DNA of 64,000 nt from Vibrio brasiliensis LMG 20546 (GTDB taxonomy: Bacteria > Pseudomonadota > Gammaproteobacteria > Enterobacterales > Vibrionaceae): the NCBI RefSeq assembly GCF_000189255.1, contig NZ_AEVS01000116.1, positions 1-64,000 of the forward strand. The letters run 5' to 3'. A program made the translations under genes and the position numbers. The notes under the pieces are model-generated. The model was not told the DNA's origin. It saw only the letters and a program-made list of their open reading frames with translations, and ran no database searches. This document shows positions 8,809 through 17,999 of this stretch, piece after piece. Each line of letters opens with the position of its first letter. Positions within the stretch are counted from its first letter, which is position 1.

Positions 8809-9588
8809 TTAGAGAGATACATTAAAGAATCGTGCCAAGAAACCTGGCTCTTGCATATCTTGCTGAGTTCCAGTGCCTGAGTATTGAATTCTTGCGTTTG
8901 AGATGCGATTAGACGCAATAGTATTGTCATAATCGATATCATCTGGACGAATCGTACCACTGAGTCGGATATACTCGTCGCCAGTATTTAACGTTAGCCA
9001 CTTCTCACCGCGAATCACTAAGTTGCCGTTCGCCAATACCTCAATCACTTCGACCGTAATTGAGCCAGAGATGCTGTTACTTTGATTAGCCGCCGCACTG
9101 CCGCTAAATGAGTTGTCGTTACTCAGGTTGTAAGAGAAGTTGTAATCGCCAACGTTAAGTTGTTGCCCACCCACTTCTAGCGGATCCATCGACGCATCAT
9201 TGTTTTTCGATAGATCAGCATCTGAGCTTTTTGCCGCTTTGGTGCTTTCATCCAGAGTGACGGTAATGATGTCACCAATGCCACGAGGTTTTGAGTCATC
9301 ATACAGGCTGCTGGTCTGGGCAACATTGAACAAAGAGCCAGTTTCAGCAGCATAGTGCTCTGGACGATGTGTAGGGTGAATAGGTGCCCACGCAGGGTCA
9401 CCAGCAACCGGATCGTTTCTGCCGCGCAATGTATCGATTATGCCAGTACTATCAGCATCCGACTTGTCCCCTTCTACTGCATCTACGGTTGTTGTGCCTT
9501 GCACAACATCAGGAGTCTCAACTGGTGGCTCTAGCATGGTACAGCCAGACACGACTGTCAGAGCGAAAAGTGCGATTAAACGATTCAT
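8809..9588 (-). CDS. flgH: Flagellar L-ring lipoprotein FlgH
   Basis: FlgH forms the L ring in the outer membrane. The protein has 259 aa and begins with a lipoprotein signal ([16 protein letters not shown]; lipobox VSGC, Cys16). The conserved region [21 protein letters not shown] and the C-terminal [19 protein letters not shown] match the family. A purine-rich AGGGG site precedes the start. It follows flgG by 15 bases in the same operon. Confidence 0.96.
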   Translation of the reverse strand: MNRLIALFALTVVSGCTMLEPPVETPDVVQGTTTVDAVEGDKSDADSTGIIDTLRGRNDPVAGDPAWAPIHPTHRPEHYAAETGSLFNVAQTSSLYDDSKPRGIGDIITVTLDESTKAAKSSDADLSKNNDASMDPLEVGGQQLNVGDYNFSYNLSNDNSFSGSAAANQSNSISGSITVEVIEVLANGNLVIRGEKWLTLNTGDEYIRLSGTIRPDDIDYDNTIASNRISNARIQYSGTGTQQDMQEPGFLARFFNVSL

Positions 9589-9603
9589 TGCTCTACCCCT
9601 AAA

Positions 9604-10392
9604 TTAAAGCTGCTGGTTAACAAAGCTCATCATCTTGTCGACTGCAGAGATGACTTTTGAGTTCATTTCATAAACACGCTGAGCTTCAATCATATTAACC
9701 AGCTCTTCGGTTACGTTAACGTTTGATGTTTCTAGCATCGACTGACGGACTTCACCAAAACCATCAAAGCCCGGAACCCCCTCTTGAGGATCACCACTAG
9801 CGCCTGTTGGCAGGTACAAGTTTTGACCAATCGGCTCTAAACCACCCGGGTTAACGAAATCAACCGTCGCAATCTGACCAACTACCTGATTGTCTTGTTG
9901 GCCACGAACACGCACTGATACTTCACCATCCGTACCGATAGTGACACTGATTGCGTCTTCTGGAATGGCAATCTCAGGCTCTAGAGCATAACCAGCACCT
10001 GAAGTAACGATCACACCTTCATCATTAACAGTGAACTGACCATTACGGGTATAACCAATGTTGCCGTCTGGCATCAGGATCTGGAAGAAACCATCACCCT
10101 CAATCATCATATCGAGGCTGTTGTTAGTCGTTTGAGTATTACCCTGAGTGTGAACTTTTTGCGTCGCAACCACTTTAGAACCCGCACCTAGCATCAAGCC
10201 ACTTGGTAGTTCTGTGTTTTGCGATGACTGACCACCTGGCTGATTGATGTTCTGGTAGAACAGGTCTTCAAAAACGGCGCGGCTCTTTTTGTAACCTACC
10301 GTTGATGCGTTAGCCAGGTTGTTTGAAATTGTTGAAATATTGGTTTGCTGAGCGTCTAAGCCAGTCTTACTTACCCATAGTGCCGGATGCAT
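9604..10392 (-). CDS. flgG: Flagellar distal rod protein FlgG
   Basis: FlgG builds the distal rod. The protein has 262 aa and carries the flagellar basal-body rod signature near the N terminus (TNISTISNNLANASTVGYKK) and the C-terminal rod domain (SNVNVTEELVNMIEAQRVYE). The length is typical. It starts after GGAGAAGGTT and lies 19 bases downstream of flgF. Confidence 0.97.
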   Translation of the reverse strand: MHPALWVSKTGLDAQQTNISTISNNLANASTVGYKKSRAVFEDLFYQNINQPGGQSSQNTELPSGLMLGAGSKVVATQKVHTQGNTQTTNNSLDMMIEGDGFFQILMPDGNIGYTRNGQFTVNDEGVIVTSGAGYALEPEIAIPEDAISVTIGTDGEVSVRVRGQQDNQVVGQIATVDFVNPGGLEPIGQNLYLPTGASGDPQEGVPGFDGFGEVRQSMLETSNVNVTEELVNMIEAQRVYEMNSKVISAVDKMMSFVNQQL

Positions 10393-10411
10393 AACCTTCT
10401 CCTAAAGTCTA

Positions 10412-11161
10412 TTAGCTCATACGAAGCAGAGAATCAGACGCTTTGTCCATATCTTCTGCGGTGCTCATCATTTTCACTTGCATTTCGAACTGACGTTGCA
10501 AGTCAATCAGGCTGGTCATCTCGCCAATAGCATTGACGTTACTGCCTTCAATTGCGCCTGTGAGCAGTTTTACATCGGCATCCGCTTCGTATGCCGCATT
10601 AGGATCTTTTGCACGGAACAAGCCGTTAACATCTTTGAATAGTGATTGATTATTGGTGCTGGTCAGCTTGATGCGGTCAACGATTTCGATTGCATCGGCA
10701 GGTGCGCCCTGAGGAACAACTGAGATGGTACCATCATTGCCAATTTCAACTTTACTGACTGGAATTGGCAGAGTAATTGGCGCGCCTGTTTCACCCAGAA
10801 CCAGATTGCCATTGCCACTAACAAGCAAGCCATTAACGTCAACCTTAAGGTTACCGTTACGCGTTAGACCTTCTTGACCTGTCTTATCTAGCACTGAGAT
10901 CCAGCCTTGGCCCTGAATGGTCACATCCAGATCTCTACCAGTGGTGATTACGCTACCTTGTTGGAAATTATGTCCCGGACGCTCTGTCATGCTGAATACA
11001 CGGCTAGGTAGACCTTCGCCATATGCTTGCATTGAACGAGCTTGCGCCAAATCAGCACGGAAACCCGTGGTACTGACGTTCGCCAGGTTGTTCGCTCTAA
11101 GCTGTAGCGCTTGCATATTCTGCTTGGCTCCGCTCATGGCGAGAAACAGTGCACGATCCAT
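10412..11161 (-). CDS. flgF: Flagellar proximal rod protein FlgF
   Basis: FlgF is a rod subunit below FlgG. The protein has 249 aa from MDRALFLAMSGA, the usual FlgF start. An ATG four codons upstream is rejected because it overlaps the GGAG ribosome site that serves this one. Rod signature NNLANVSTTGFRAD (about residues 24-37) and C-terminal SNVNAIGEMTSLIDLQRQFE are present. A perfect sigma-54 promoter lies 36 bases upstream, so flgFGHIJ can be expressed separately from flgBCDE. Confidence 0.96.
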   Translation of the reverse strand: MDRALFLAMSGAKQNMQALQLRANNLANVSTTGFRADLAQARSMQAYGEGLPSRVFSMTERPGHNFQQGSVITTGRDLDVTIQGQGWISVLDKTGQEGLTRNGNLKVDVNGLLVSGNGNLVLGETGAPITLPIPVSKVEIGNDGTISVVPQGAPADAIEIVDRIKLTSTNNQSLFKDVNGLFRAKDPNAAYEADADVKLLTGAIEGSNVNAIGEMTSLIDLQRQFEMQVKMMSTAEDMDKASDSLLRMS

Positions 11162-11196
11162 AATTTGCTCCAAAAATCACAATTCAGATCAATGAA

Positions 11197-11212
11197 AGCA
11201 ACATATGTGCCA
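11197..11212 (-). promoter_or_regulatory. Sigma-54 promoter of flgFGHIJ
   Basis: TGGCAC-ATATG-TTGCT on the minus strand is a full match to the RpoN consensus. It is 36 bases from the flgF start codon, giving a short leader. Confidence 0.85.
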
Positions 11213-11302
11213 ATATTTAAAGTCGTTATTTATCAGATAATTAAGCCAAGAGCGGCAAGTGTGAGGAGGTGTATGAGGAAGGTTTTGTCTTCAGCGGCAA
11301 CA

Positions 11303-11335
11303 ATAGCAAGCTGATCGTTGCCACCAGCTTGCTAT
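11303..11335 (-). repeat. Hairpin between flgE and flgF
   Basis: An 11-bp perfect stem (ATAGCAAGCTG / CAGCTTGCTAT) encloses an 11-base loop about 30 bases past the flgE stop codon. It lacks a T tract on the minus strand, so it may attenuate readthrough or protect the flgBCDE mRNA 3' end. Confidence 0.6.
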
Positions 11336-11366
11336 ACAGATGATTGCCAATGTCGTTAAGAGGAGA

Positions 11367-12671
11367 TTAACGAATCTGCAGGATGTTCTGTTGCGTTTGG
11401 TTATGTACTTCCAGCGAACGAGAGTTAGCCTGGAAGTTACGTTGCGCAGAGATCAAATCGACAAGTTCTTGTGTCATATCGATGTTTGATTGCTCCAGAG
11501 TACCACTACTGATAGTACCGAAAGAGCCTTTATTCGATTCACCCCAGATCTTATCACCTGAGAACTGAGTCGAATCCCACTGCGTGCCGCCCTTCTTGTC
11601 TAGCCCTTGCTCGTTAGCAACTCGAACTAAGGATACACGACCTAAAATGATGTTTTCGCCGTTTGAGTATGTGCCTAGAACACTACCGTTTTCGTCGAAA
11701 TCAACTTTAGTCAGGAAGCCTGTTGTCGCGCCATCTTCATCGAACTTAGTCAGCTCAAACGGTGCGGCAAACTGTGTCGCATCTTGCAGACCGAAAGACA
11801 GAGTCTGGTTTACATCAGCGCCGTTCAGTTCAACAGGGTTAGCACCTGTACCTAACGCTTCAGAAACAATGTTCTGACCGTTGTTCAGGCTTGCAAGCGT
11901 ACCGTCATTGTTAAACTTCATGGTGTGACCAACATGTCCTGTTGGTGCTGTTGCATCACCGCCTAAAATATTTAGTGGCTTTTCACCAGCACTGTCTGTC
12001 ACAGTGTAGTAAGTCTGCCATGTATTAGGCTGTGTCTGATCTTTCAGGTAGTACGTCGTCAACTTGTAAGACTGACCCATTGAGTCATAAATCGTCGAAG
12101 AAGTTGAACGGTTGTACGTTTCTGGATCGGTATAGTCAAACAGGGCGGGATCTTTCAGCTCACCTCCGGCAGGAAGGTTAACGCCGACTTCAATGTTTGC
12201 CGTTTGCTTAGGCTTACCGAACTCTTTTGGAATATTGATAGGTGATGGTTCGTACGAAAGCACATCGCCAGTATCTTTGTTGACTTGGTAACCAAGCAGG
12301 AACTCATCATTCGCTGTTACCATGTAGTTATCTTTGTTCAGGTGGAAAGCACCGTTACGCGTTAACTCATTGGTCGTAGGTGAAAGACGATCTTTCGCCA
12401 CTGCGAAAAAGCCTGTGCCACTGATACGTAGATCCATTGGGTTGTTAGTATAAATACTTGAACCTTCATGGAACTGCTGAGCAACCTTAGCTGCCTGCAC
12501 ACCTTGACCCGGTGTGGTTTTCGCGTGGGTAAACAGTGAATTCGAGTAAACATCGCCGAACTCAGCACGTGACTCTTTAAAGCCAAATGTGTTCGCGTTC
12601 GCAATGTTGTTACTGGTTGTGTTCAGATCTAACTGAGCTGCGGATAAACCGCTTAGTGCAACATATGACAT
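11367..12671 (-). CDS. flgE: Flagellar hook protein FlgE
   Basis: FlgE is the hook subunit. The protein has 434 aa with an N-terminal rod/hook signature (LDLNTTSNNIANANTFGFKE), a central region of FlgE D2 type (GQSYKLTTYYLK) and a C-terminal domain (SNIDMTQELVDLISAQRNFQ). It starts with MSYVALSGLSAAQ after an AGGAG site. It follows flgD by 43 bases. Confidence 0.97.
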   Translation of the reverse strand: MSYVALSGLSAAQLDLNTTSNNIANANTFGFKESRAEFGDVYSNSLFTHAKTTPGQGVQAAKVAQQFHEGSSIYTNNPMDLRISGTGFFAVAKDRLSPTTNELTRNGAFHLNKDNYMVTANDEFLLGYQVNKDTGDVLSYEPSPINIPKEFGKPKQTANIEVGVNLPAGGELKDPALFDYTDPETYNRSTSSTIYDSMGQSYKLTTYYLKDQTQPNTWQTYYTVTDSAGEKPLNILGGDATAPTGHVGHTMKFNNDGTLASLNNGQNIVSEALGTGANPVELNGADVNQTLSFGLQDATQFAAPFELTKFDEDGATTGFLTKVDFDENGSVLGTYSNGENIILGRVSLVRVANEQGLDKKGGTQWDSTQFSGDKIWGESNKGSFGTISSGTLEQSNIDMTQELVDLISAQRNFQANSRSLEVHNQTQQNILQIR

Positions 12672-12714
12672 TCCAAAATCTCCTATCTAGCTAGCATATC
12701 TACTGATTACAGAG

Positions 12715-13428
12715 TTACGCTTTGCCAACTTCTAGTACTTCAGCAAGTCGAACTGGCGACTCAAAGCCAGCCAGATTGAGTAGTACGTTACCATCGCCTT
12801 TACCCAGAAGAACGCTATTGACGTTTGCATAGGTCGAAACCTCAAACTCTTTAGCTTCTCCATCTAGCAAACCAGCTGCTTTCACATTGTATTTGCCAGC
12901 CGGCAATGGGTTACCGTTTTGATCTTTGCCGTCCCATACGACTCGGTTATCGCCACCAGGCTTTGAACCAACATCGAAGGTACGAACAAGCTGCCCCATC
13001 TGGTCTTCTACCCTCACCATCAAGTTATCGACAGCTTGAGGTAGTTTGACCATGGCAGCCATACTGCCGTCATCATTTTTCACGCCAGCAGCACCAGGGA
13101 CCAAGACGTCACGTCCTACTAAAGAGGACGCCTGTAGCGCTTGGTTAGATGTCATCGAAGCATTCAGTGTTTCAAACTGATTGTTCATTTTACCGATACC
13201 ATCAACCGTCGCGAATGACGCCATTTGTGCAATCATCTGGTCATTACTGACCGGCTTAAACGGATCCTGTTGGGCAAGCTGCTTAGTGAGCAAAGATAAG
13301 AAGTCTTCTTGCTTAAGATCCTGCTTACCTGTTGTCTCATTCGGCTTGTTCTTGTCCTGAAGCTGTTTAAGCTGATCGATATAGGACAAGCCGCTTTGAC
13401 CAACATTATTATTAATGCCTCCGGCCAT
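12715..13428 (-). CDS. flgD: Flagellar hook cap protein FlgD
   Basis: FlgD is the scaffold that caps the growing hook. The protein has 237 aa: the conserved N-terminal part (QEDFLSLLTKQLAQQDPFKP, near residues 41-60), then a FlgD Ig-like region (VRTFDVGSKPGGDNRVVWDG) and a tudor-like end. A strong GGAGGT ribosome site precedes the start. It follows flgC by 17 bases. Confidence 0.96.
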   Translation of the reverse strand: MAGGINNNVGQSGLSYIDQLKQLQDKNKPNETTGKQDLKQEDFLSLLTKQLAQQDPFKPVSNDQMIAQMASFATVDGIGKMNNQFETLNASMTSNQALQASSLVGRDVLVPGAAGVKNDDGSMAAMVKLPQAVDNLMVRVEDQMGQLVRTFDVGSKPGGDNRVVWDGKDQNGNPLPAGKYNVKAAGLLDGEAKEFEVSTYANVNSVLLGKGDGNVLLNLAGFESPVRLAEVLEVGKA

Positions 13429-13445
13429 ACGTTACCTCCTTATCC

Positions 13446-13862
13446 CTATTGACCCATCTGCAGCGTACGCAGCAGCATTTGTTTGCTTGCATCTGCTAAT
13501 TGAACGTTCGTTTGGTAAGAACGTGAAGCAGAAATCATGTTAGCCATTTCTTCCATCACATTGACGTTCGGCTTGTAGATATAGCCTTCGTCGTTTGCGA
13601 GTGGGTGATCCGGGTTGTACTCCGCGTTAAGCGGCTTATCACTTTCAACAATACCTAACACTTTCACCGGCACGGTATGGTCGCGGCCATACTTTGCCTT
13701 ACTTAACTCTGCACCGAACACAGCATGACGCGCCTTGTAAGTATCTTTTGCTGAGCTAGAGATACTGTCCGCGTTAGCCAGGTTGCTCGAGGTAGTATTT
13801 AGACGAACAGATTCAGCGCTCATGGCAGAACCAGTTACATTGAATACGTTAAATAAGCTCAT
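13446..13862 (-). CDS. flgC: Flagellar proximal rod protein FlgC
   Basis: FlgC is a rod subunit. The protein has 138 aa with the rod signature LNTTSSNLANADSISS near residue 21 and the C-terminal NVNVMEEMANMISASRSYQT motif. It follows flgB by four bases, indicating translational coupling. Confidence 0.97.
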   Translation of the reverse strand: MSLFNVFNVTGSAMSAESVRLNTTSSNLANADSISSSAKDTYKARHAVFGAELSKAKYGRDHTVPVKVLGIVESDKPLNAEYNPDHPLANDEGYIYKPNVNVMEEMANMISASRSYQTNVQLADASKQMLLRTLQMGQ

Positions 13863-13866
13863 CTAT

Positions 13867-14262
13867 CTATTCCCCTTTAATTGCTTTCGTTAAGTTCTTG
13901 AATTTACTTCCTAAGAAGTCGAGTGATGCCTGGTGTCTGATTTGGTTTTGCATAAACAAGTTACGCTCTAAATCCACATCGACCGTGTTGCCATCACCGG
14001 TATCAGGTTGTGTTGGAAGGCGATACATCACTTCCCCTGTCACCTGGGTAGAGGCAGGTATATGCCGACCATCGGTACGGCTAAGACCAATGCTTGCCTC
14101 CGAGGTTGCCGCCTGCAGTGCCTTCTGGAAATCCATTCCTTTCGATTTATAGCCAGGAGTGTTCGCTTGAGCAATGTTGGTGGAAATCACCTCAGCATTG
14201 CGCTCACGTACGCCCACCGTGTGTTGGTGGATACCTAATGCGTTGTCAAAAGAAATAGCCAT
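13867..14262 (-). CDS. flgB: Flagellar proximal rod protein FlgB
   Basis: FlgB is the first rod subunit made in the operon flgBCDE. The protein has 131 aa with the N-terminal rod motif (ERNAEVISTNIAQANTPGYK) and a short C-terminal helix. GAGGT precedes the ATG. A sigma-54 promoter lies 45 bases upstream. Confidence 0.97.
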   Translation of the reverse strand: MAISFDNALGIHQHTVGVRERNAEVISTNIAQANTPGYKSKGMDFQKALQAATSEASIGLSRTDGRHIPASTQVTGEVMYRLPTQPDTGDGNTVDVDLERNLFMQNQIRHQASLDFLGSKFKNLTKAIKGE

Positions 14263-14306
14263 GTTGACCTCTACTCAAAGAACTGACCGTTACTATTAAA
14301 TATAAA

Positions 14307-14322
14307 AGCAATTAGCGTACCA
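14307..14322 (-). promoter_or_regulatory. Sigma-54 promoter of flgBCDE
   Basis: TGGTAC-GCTAA-TTGCT on the minus strand has the required GG-N10-GC spacing with one deviation (T for C) in the -24 element. It lies 45 bases before the flgB start. Confidence 0.75.
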
Positions 14323-14456
14323 ACTTTAAAAATTGTTCCACATTCACTTCATGTTTTACTGAGCAATAACCACGCCAACTTTAATTGTTGGTCGCGGCTA
14401 AGTGAGATTTTGGAAGTGCTCAAACAAAAGTATACAAGTAACAGTCAGTAAGGTAC

Positions 14457-14484
14457 AAAAAAGCCCAGCACGATGGCTGGGCTT
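14457..14484 (-). terminator. Terminator after cheR
   Basis: A GC-rich stem (AAGCCCAGC / GCTGGGCTT) is followed by TTTTTT on the minus strand, about 20 bases after the cheR stop. It separates cheVR from flgB. Confidence 0.9.
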
Positions 14485-14501
14485 TGGGAAAGGAAATGAC
14501 A

Positions 14502-15329
14502 CTACTTAAGTTTGTAGATGATGCCTGGGTTACAGCGAACCATCTCAAATCGATCCGTTAAACCGGTTAAAGACTCTGAAGCCCCCAACAGTAAGTACCC
14601 TCCTGGGTTTAAACTGTTTGCCATTTGGTTAAGTACTTGCGATTTCATATCCGGAGAGAAATAGATCAACACGTTGCGACAGAAAATGATGTCGAACTTA
14701 CCTAACAAGGCATAGCTATCCATCAGGTTCTGCGGTCTGAAGTTAACCAGACGTTTAACATTGTCTTTGACCTTCATTCGACCATCGCCAGCGTCTTCAA
14801 AGAAGGTGCGGCGACGCTCTGGAGACAGACCACGACCTAGTGCAAGGTTGTCGTATACACCTGCACGGCACATATCAAGCATGCTTGCTGAGATATCTGT
14901 CGCGGTAACAGATACGCTCGGTAGCATACCTGGCTTACGCTGTTGAGTCTCAAGGATCGTCATTGCCATAGAATAAGGCTCTTGGCCCGATGAACTTGCC
15001 GCAGACCAGATTTTGATTGGTCTTTTATTTGCCGCCGCTTCAGGCAACAACTTATTAGCAAGTACTTCAAATGGATAGGTATCTCGAAACCAAAGCGTCT
15101 CATTGGTTGTCATCGCATCAACAGCAGCAACTCGCAATTCACGATTGCGCCCCGTCACTACATCTCTAAGCAGATCAGACAAAGAAGCCAACTTGAATTT
15201 AGTAACAAGCGGACTTAGACGACTTCTGACCAAATATTGCTTACTGTCACCAAGGACAATACCGCATTGTGACTCTAAGAAGCGGCTGAAATCACGATAT
15301 TCTTGATCGCTTATAGTTATTGCTGTCAT
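14502..15329 (-). CDS. cheR: Chemotaxis protein methyltransferase CheR
   Basis: CheR methylates glutamates of chemoreceptors using S-adenosylmethionine, opposing CheB. The protein has 275 aa: an N-terminal helical CheR_N domain (YRDFSRFLESQCGIVLGDSK) and a SAM-binding domain with WSAASSSGQEPYSMAM and FDIIFCRNVLIYFSPD. It follows cheV by 12 bases and lies in the flagellar locus between cheV and flgB, the usual Vibrio position. Confidence 0.97.
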   Translation of the reverse strand: MTAITISDQEYRDFSRFLESQCGIVLGDSKQYLVRSRLSPLVTKFKLASLSDLLRDVVTGRNRELRVAAVDAMTTNETLWFRDTYPFEVLANKLLPEAAANKRPIKIWSAASSSGQEPYSMAMTILETQQRKPGMLPSVSVTATDISASMLDMCRAGVYDNLALGRGLSPERRRTFFEDAGDGRMKVKDNVKRLVNFRPQNLMDSYALLGKFDIIFCRNVLIYFSPDMKSQVLNQMANSLNPGGYLLLGASESLTGLTDRFEMVRCNPGIIYKLK

Positions 15330-15341
15330 TAACTTCTCTTT

Positions 15342-16268
15342 TTATTTTGTAAGTGCAGTTTTCACCGCATTACCAAGCTCATCAGGGTTAAATTTGGCGA
15401 TAAAAGCGTTTGCCCCTACTCGTTCGACCATAGCTTGGTTAAATACACCACTGAGTGATGAGTGAAGAATAACATAAAGATCTTTAAGATCAGGATGGCG
15501 GCGCACTTCTGCAGTTAAAGTATAACCATCCATCTCTGGCATCTCGATATCAGAGATAACCAAAGAGATCTGATCATAAATACTACCGTCTGCTGCCATT
15601 TCTACAAGTTTATCATAGGCCTCTTTGCCGTCTTTTACAGCTACGACATCAAACCCTAATGAAGTTATAGCACGTTCTACCTGCTTTCGAGCAACAGTGG
15701 AGTCATCCGCAATAAGGATGCGACGTACGATCTCTTTTTCTGTTTCTGCCTGAGCAATTTCCTCACCAATCGAAGAATCCATTGTTTCATCAATAGGCGC
15801 GATCTCAGCCAGAATTTTTTCTACATCGAGAATTTCGACTAACTCGTTATCGATATTGGTAACCGCAGTCAGGTAGTTCGCTTTACCGGCACCTTCTGGT
15901 GGCGGCAAAATAGCTTCCCAGTGCATATTAATAATGCGTTCGACGGATGTAACCAAAAAGGCTTGGATTGTGCGGTTAAATTCCGCAATCACAACAAACG
16001 CCTTCTCAACGTCTGTTGTAGGACGGCCACCAATAGCTAAACTTAAATCAATGACTGAAACTGTATGGCCACGAATATGGGCAACCCCTTTTACAAGAGG
16101 GTGTAAGTTTGGCATTGAAGTAAGCTTAGGGCACTGAAGAACCTCTTTTACTTTAAATACGTTAATCCCATAACGCTGACGCCCCATCAGGCGAAAGGTT
16201 AGGAGTTCTAATCGGTTTTGACCGACGAGTTGCGTACGCTGATTCACAGAATCAAGAATACCCGTCAT
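15342..16268 (-). CDS. cheV: Chemotaxis coupling/response-regulator protein CheV
   Basis: CheV couples receptors to CheA and may act as a phosphate sink. The protein has 308 aa: a CheW-like domain (about residues 20-160; FKVKEVLQCPKLTSMPNLHP) followed by a receiver domain (about 185-308; RRILIADDST, phospho-acceptor in SLVISDIEMPEMDG, and a Lys near the end in FIAKFNPDEL). It is divergent from flgA and precedes cheR. Confidence 0.96.
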   Translation of the reverse strand: MTGILDSVNQRTQLVGQNRLELLTFRLMGRQRYGINVFKVKEVLQCPKLTSMPNLHPLVKGVAHIRGHTVSVIDLSLAIGGRPTTDVEKAFVVIAEFNRTIQAFLVTSVERIINMHWEAILPPPEGAGKANYLTAVTNIDNELVEILDVEKILAEIAPIDETMDSSIGEEIAQAETEKEIVRRILIADDSTVARKQVERAITSLGFDVVAVKDGKEAYDKLVEMAADGSIYDQISLVISDIEMPEMDGYTLTAEVRRHPDLKDLYVILHSSLSGVFNQAMVERVGANAFIAKFNPDELGNAVKTALTK

Positions 16269-16346
16269 AAGCTCATCTCCATCTCAAACTTTCATGCTAA
16301 AAAAATGGTAGTCTACTGCAGGCCATGAAAAAACCAGAGGAACAGA

Positions 16347-17093
16347 ATGACATATCCTAAATATCACTTATGCTCATTTTCCATAACTAATTGTAGAGCT
16401 TTCTATAAAAAGTTTTGTAAGTCTATCGGCTTTTTATTCTTTTTCTTTAGTTTTTCAGCGACATCCGCGACAGAAAACCAGATTGCACAGATCCAACACG
16501 CTGCCGAAGAGTACATTCTCTCTACAATAGAGTGGCCAAACGGCGGAACTTTGCAGGCTAACGCCGCTGACATTGACAGTCGCATCTTTGCCACGGACTG
16601 TCCTGCCCCATTACAAAGTTCATCCTCCTCTACCAATCCTAGTGCAAGTAACATCACTGTGCTTATAGAATGTCCTGATGATAACTGGCGAGTGTATGTA
16701 CCTGTGCGATTAACTCGCACTGGCCCGCAAGTTGTACTGACCAGCGCACTATCTCGTGGCCAACTTATTTCTGGGCAGGATGTCACTATTAGTATGGTAG
16801 ACTTGCAACGCTTCAGGCGGCAAGGCTTTTCCTCAATTGATGCTGTTATTGGCGCAAAAGCGAAAAAAAATCTTCGTGCCGGAGAAATCTTAGAAGATAG
16901 AGATATTTGTGTCGTATGCCGCAACGAAACGGTCACTATTAAGGCTGTTAAATCCGGAATGACGATCACGACAAAAGGCGTCGCGCTAACAGATGGCTCA
17001 CATGGTGAGCAGATAAGAGTGAAAAATAGTAAATCCAACCGTATAATTGAAGGGCGTGTCACTGGAATTTCTGAAGTTACGGTAATTTTTTAA
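16347..17093 (+). CDS. flgA: Flagellar P-ring chaperone FlgA
   Basis: FlgA is a periplasmic chaperone for FlgI during P-ring assembly. The protein has 248 aa; the C-terminal SAF-type half is typical (LTRTGPQVVLTSALSRGQLI; KKNLRAGEILEDRDI; GMTITTKGVAL). The N terminus is long: a hydrophobic stretch (about residues 27-41) follows some 26 residues with several lysines. No other in-frame start precedes the hydrophobic stretch, and AGAGGA precedes this ATG. Divergent from cheV and followed by flgM. Confidence 0.93.
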   Translation: MTYPKYHLCSFSITNCRAFYKKFCKSIGFLFFFFSFSATSATENQIAQIQHAAEEYILSTIEWPNGGTLQANAADIDSRIFATDCPAPLQSSSSSTNPSASNITVLIECPDDNWRVYVPVRLTRTGPQVVLTSALSRGQLISGQDVTISMVDLQRFRRQGFSSIDAVIGAKAKKNLRAGEILEDRDICVVCRNETVTIKAVKSGMTITTKGVALTDGSHGEQIRVKNSKSNRIIEGRVTGISEVTVIF

Positions 17094-17110
17094 CTGTTTA
17101 GAAAAAAAGC

Positions 17111-17137
17111 TAAAGTTCTTTCCGTGATCGTCGATAT
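17111..17137 (+). promoter_or_regulatory. Sigma-28 promoter of flgM
   Basis: TAAAGTTC, an 11-base spacer and GTCGATAT are close to the FliA consensus and lie 39 bases before the flgM start. It fits the known FliA control of flgM. Confidence 0.75.
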
Positions 17138-17175
17138 TGACAGTACAAGTACTAATTCGCAAAAAGGCTCAACAT

Positions 17176-17490
17176 ATGGCAGGTATTGATAATATACGTT
17201 CAGGGCAACCTCTCTCGACTTCGACGAGGAACTCGGTACGTAACGACAGCACTCAAACTAGCGGTTCAGATTCCGCAAAGAAGTCTGCTGTCGCGCAAGA
17301 TGCAGTTTCACTCAGCTCACAAGGTAAGGCGGTGGGAGAGATGCACAACCAAATGGTTAGCCAGCCTAGCTTCGATAAAGCTAAGGTTGCTGCAATTAAA
17401 GAAGCTATTGCTAATGGCTCATACTCTGTCGATCCAGAAAAACTCGCTGATAATATGATGAAGTTTGAGAAAGAGCTGGGCGGACTGTAA
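17176..17490 (+). CDS. flgM: Anti-sigma-28 factor FlgM
   Basis: FlgM binds sigma-28 (FliA) until it is exported through the finished hook-basal body, releasing late gene expression. The protein has 104 aa from MAGIDNIRSGQPLS; an in-frame codon 13 residues upstream lies over the sigma-28 promoter and is rejected. The C-terminal anti-sigma helix region (KVAAIKEAIANGSYSVDPEK) matches the family. flgN follows after 18 bases. Confidence 0.95.
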   Translation: MAGIDNIRSGQPLSTSTRNSVRNDSTQTSGSDSAKKSAVAQDAVSLSSQGKAVGEMHNQMVSQPSFDKAKVAAIKEAIANGSYSVDPEKLADNMMKFEKELGGL

Positions 17491-17508
17491 ACCAAGAGAT
17501 CTCATTAA

Positions 17509-17934
17509 ATGGCAGCACTGCAAGGATTAGTCGAATTCCAATTGAAAAATGCACAAGAGCTCAGTGAAGTACTTGTGTTGGAACAGCACGCCATAGCTAA
17601 CCGACAATCCAAAGAAATCGAAAGTATTGCCAAACAAAAAATCACTTTGATTGAACAACTTCAGACCACCGACGATCGTATTCGTCGCCACCCTGATGTC
17701 GACACTCTTACTACTGATCCAGAGTTGAGCCCTCTGGTTGAGCAGATAAGAACCATCGTAAGTCAGTGTCAGCAAGCCAATGATATTAATGGCCAGGCAC
17801 TCCAGCGTGCCCAGTTGAGTTTTAATAAACTTAATAACCTGATGAAGCAGTCGCAAGGAAAACTTGGCATGACTTACACTTCTGAAGGGCAAACCAAGAA
17901 CATCACTACGTTGGGCACCAATATCAAAGCCTAG
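17509..17934 (+). CDS. flgN: Flagellar export chaperone FlgN
   Basis: FlgN is the cytosolic chaperone for FlgK and FlgL. The protein has 141 aa, is helical and rich in Gln and Glu, with the heptad-like N-terminal region LEQHAIANRQSKEIESIAKQ typical of FlgN. It is in an operon with flgM and ends at a strong terminator. Confidence 0.92.
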   Translation: MAALQGLVEFQLKNAQELSEVLVLEQHAIANRQSKEIESIAKQKITLIEQLQTTDDRIRRHPDVDTLTTDPELSPLVEQIRTIVSQCQQANDINGQALQRAQLSFNKLNNLMKQSQGKLGMTYTSEGQTKNITTLGTNIKA

Positions 17935-17951
17935 CGATTAGAAACAGAAAA

Positions 17952-17978
17952 AAGCGGCAATGATTGCCGCTTTTTTTG
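17952..17978 (+). terminator. Terminator of flgMN
   Basis: AAAGCGGCAA-TGA-TTGCCGCTTT followed by TTTT is a classic intrinsic terminator. It may also serve flgP from the other side. Confidence 0.92.
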
Positions 17979-17999
17979 TATCAGAGAGAATATAGTCAG

